DNA of 64,000 bases from Strongylocentrotus droebachiensis (taxonomy: Eukaryota > Echinodermata > Echinoidea > Camarodonta > Strongylocentrotidae), in contig JAVYIG010000093.1 in assembly GCA_035222895.1 (NCBI GenBank), positions 744,001 through 808,000 of the forward strand, given 5' to 3'. Of this stretch, positions 63,543 through 64,000 are shown in pieces (the first letter of the stretch is position 1; each line of letters begins with the position of its first letter). A program made the translations under genes and the position numbers. The notes under the pieces are model-generated. The model had not been told where the DNA came from, made no database searches, and saw only the letters and a program-made list of their open reading frames with translations.

Positions 63543-64000
63543 CAAACGTTGTTAGATAAAGTACAGGATTATAACTCTGCATAAGTAAAATATGTTGGGA
63601 CCAGTTTTACCATACTCATTTTCCCCAATAGTTTGAAGTGTTATAAAAAAAATGTTCAAAACTGTTGGGGAAACGTTTTCTGAAATTTCAAATTCCAATC
63701 ATAAATAACTTGATAATCGAACATGGCTTGTAAAAGTCACGGGATTCCTTTCTGACCTAAAGGTTTACAATTATGATTGCAGCATGAGCTAAGTCCAGGA
63801 TTTTATTTAGAATCAGAGGCAAAGTTACCTAATTATTACCATTAACAAGATAGGATCCTAGTAGCAAAACTTCAAATGCTCGTTAATGTCATATGCTGCT
63901 TTCAGAATCATCTTTCAGTATCCAGTTTTATTATTCTGAACAGCTTGGATATCCAAAATGAGTTGAGGTCCATGCCTTCGAAATGTATAATTTATTGGGT
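63543..64000 (+). other. 3' UTR / downstream flank of the dynein gene
   Basis: After the stop the sequence is largely the inverted R2 repeat (63595-63835). I found no canonical AATAAA before the window ends, so the transcript's end is not defined here. Confidence 0.5.
63595..63835 (-). repeat. Dispersed repeat R2, copy 2 (inverted), in or near the 3' UTR
   Basis: Reverse orientation of 19163-19392: accatactcattttccccaat, aagtcacgggattcc, tatgattgcagcatgagcta. It begins about 50 bases after the dynein stop codon, so it is probably transcribed as 3' UTR. Confidence 0.85.

Overview
This window is a piece of an animal nuclear genome, most likely an echinoderm (sea urchin-like); the species call is inference. 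The evidence is small coding exons (21-324 bp) with GT-AG borders separated by AT-rich introns, a dense load of short foldback (MITE-like) elements and tRNA-derived SINEs of the kind I associate with sea urchins, and many GAT/GGT arrays. Nothing bacterial or viral was seen.

One gene fills the window on the + strand. I assembled 46 exons, from 1771 to the stop codon at 63540-63542, that keep one uninterrupted reading frame across every junction and encode about 2,678 residues (45 exons without one optional 21-nt microexon). The product is the C-terminal part of a dynein heavy chain: AAA2 (exons 1-6), AAA3 (7-13), AAA4 (14-19), stalk coiled coils and microtubule-binding tip (20-27), AAA5 (27-34), AAA6 (35-38) and the C-terminal domain (39-46). 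The linker and AAA1 lie upstream of the window. AAA2 and AAA3 keep a Walker A motif, but AAA4 has lost it. The overall divergence, the degenerate AAA4 and the Ser/Pro-rich stalk tip favour DNHD1 (dynein heavy chain domain-containing protein 1) over a standard axonemal or cytoplasmic heavy chain; that family call is moderate.

Nested in the 6.8-kb intron between exons 29 and 30 is a broken, intron-containing gene for a Myb/SANT-like protein with a Gln-rich tail (31844-34844, three in-frame stops plus a frameshift). It lies in a ~5.8-kb block that seems to interrupt a GAT-rich array.

The most striking signal is that at least four exons of the dynein gene have truncated copies in the adjacent intron (11011-11077; 28816-28907 and 29015-29105; 30551-30600 and 30674-30730; 48715-48800 and 48884-48966). 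In the best copies the differences from the true exon are all, or nearly all, synonymous. They may be decoy exons, relics of exchange between divergent alleles, or haplotype duplications left by assembly. Other points of note are two perfect hairpins (36-bp and 30-bp arms), a foldback element with a 13-bp flanking duplication, a cluster of four related foldback elements, and a SINE tail that appears to serve as a splice-acceptor tract.
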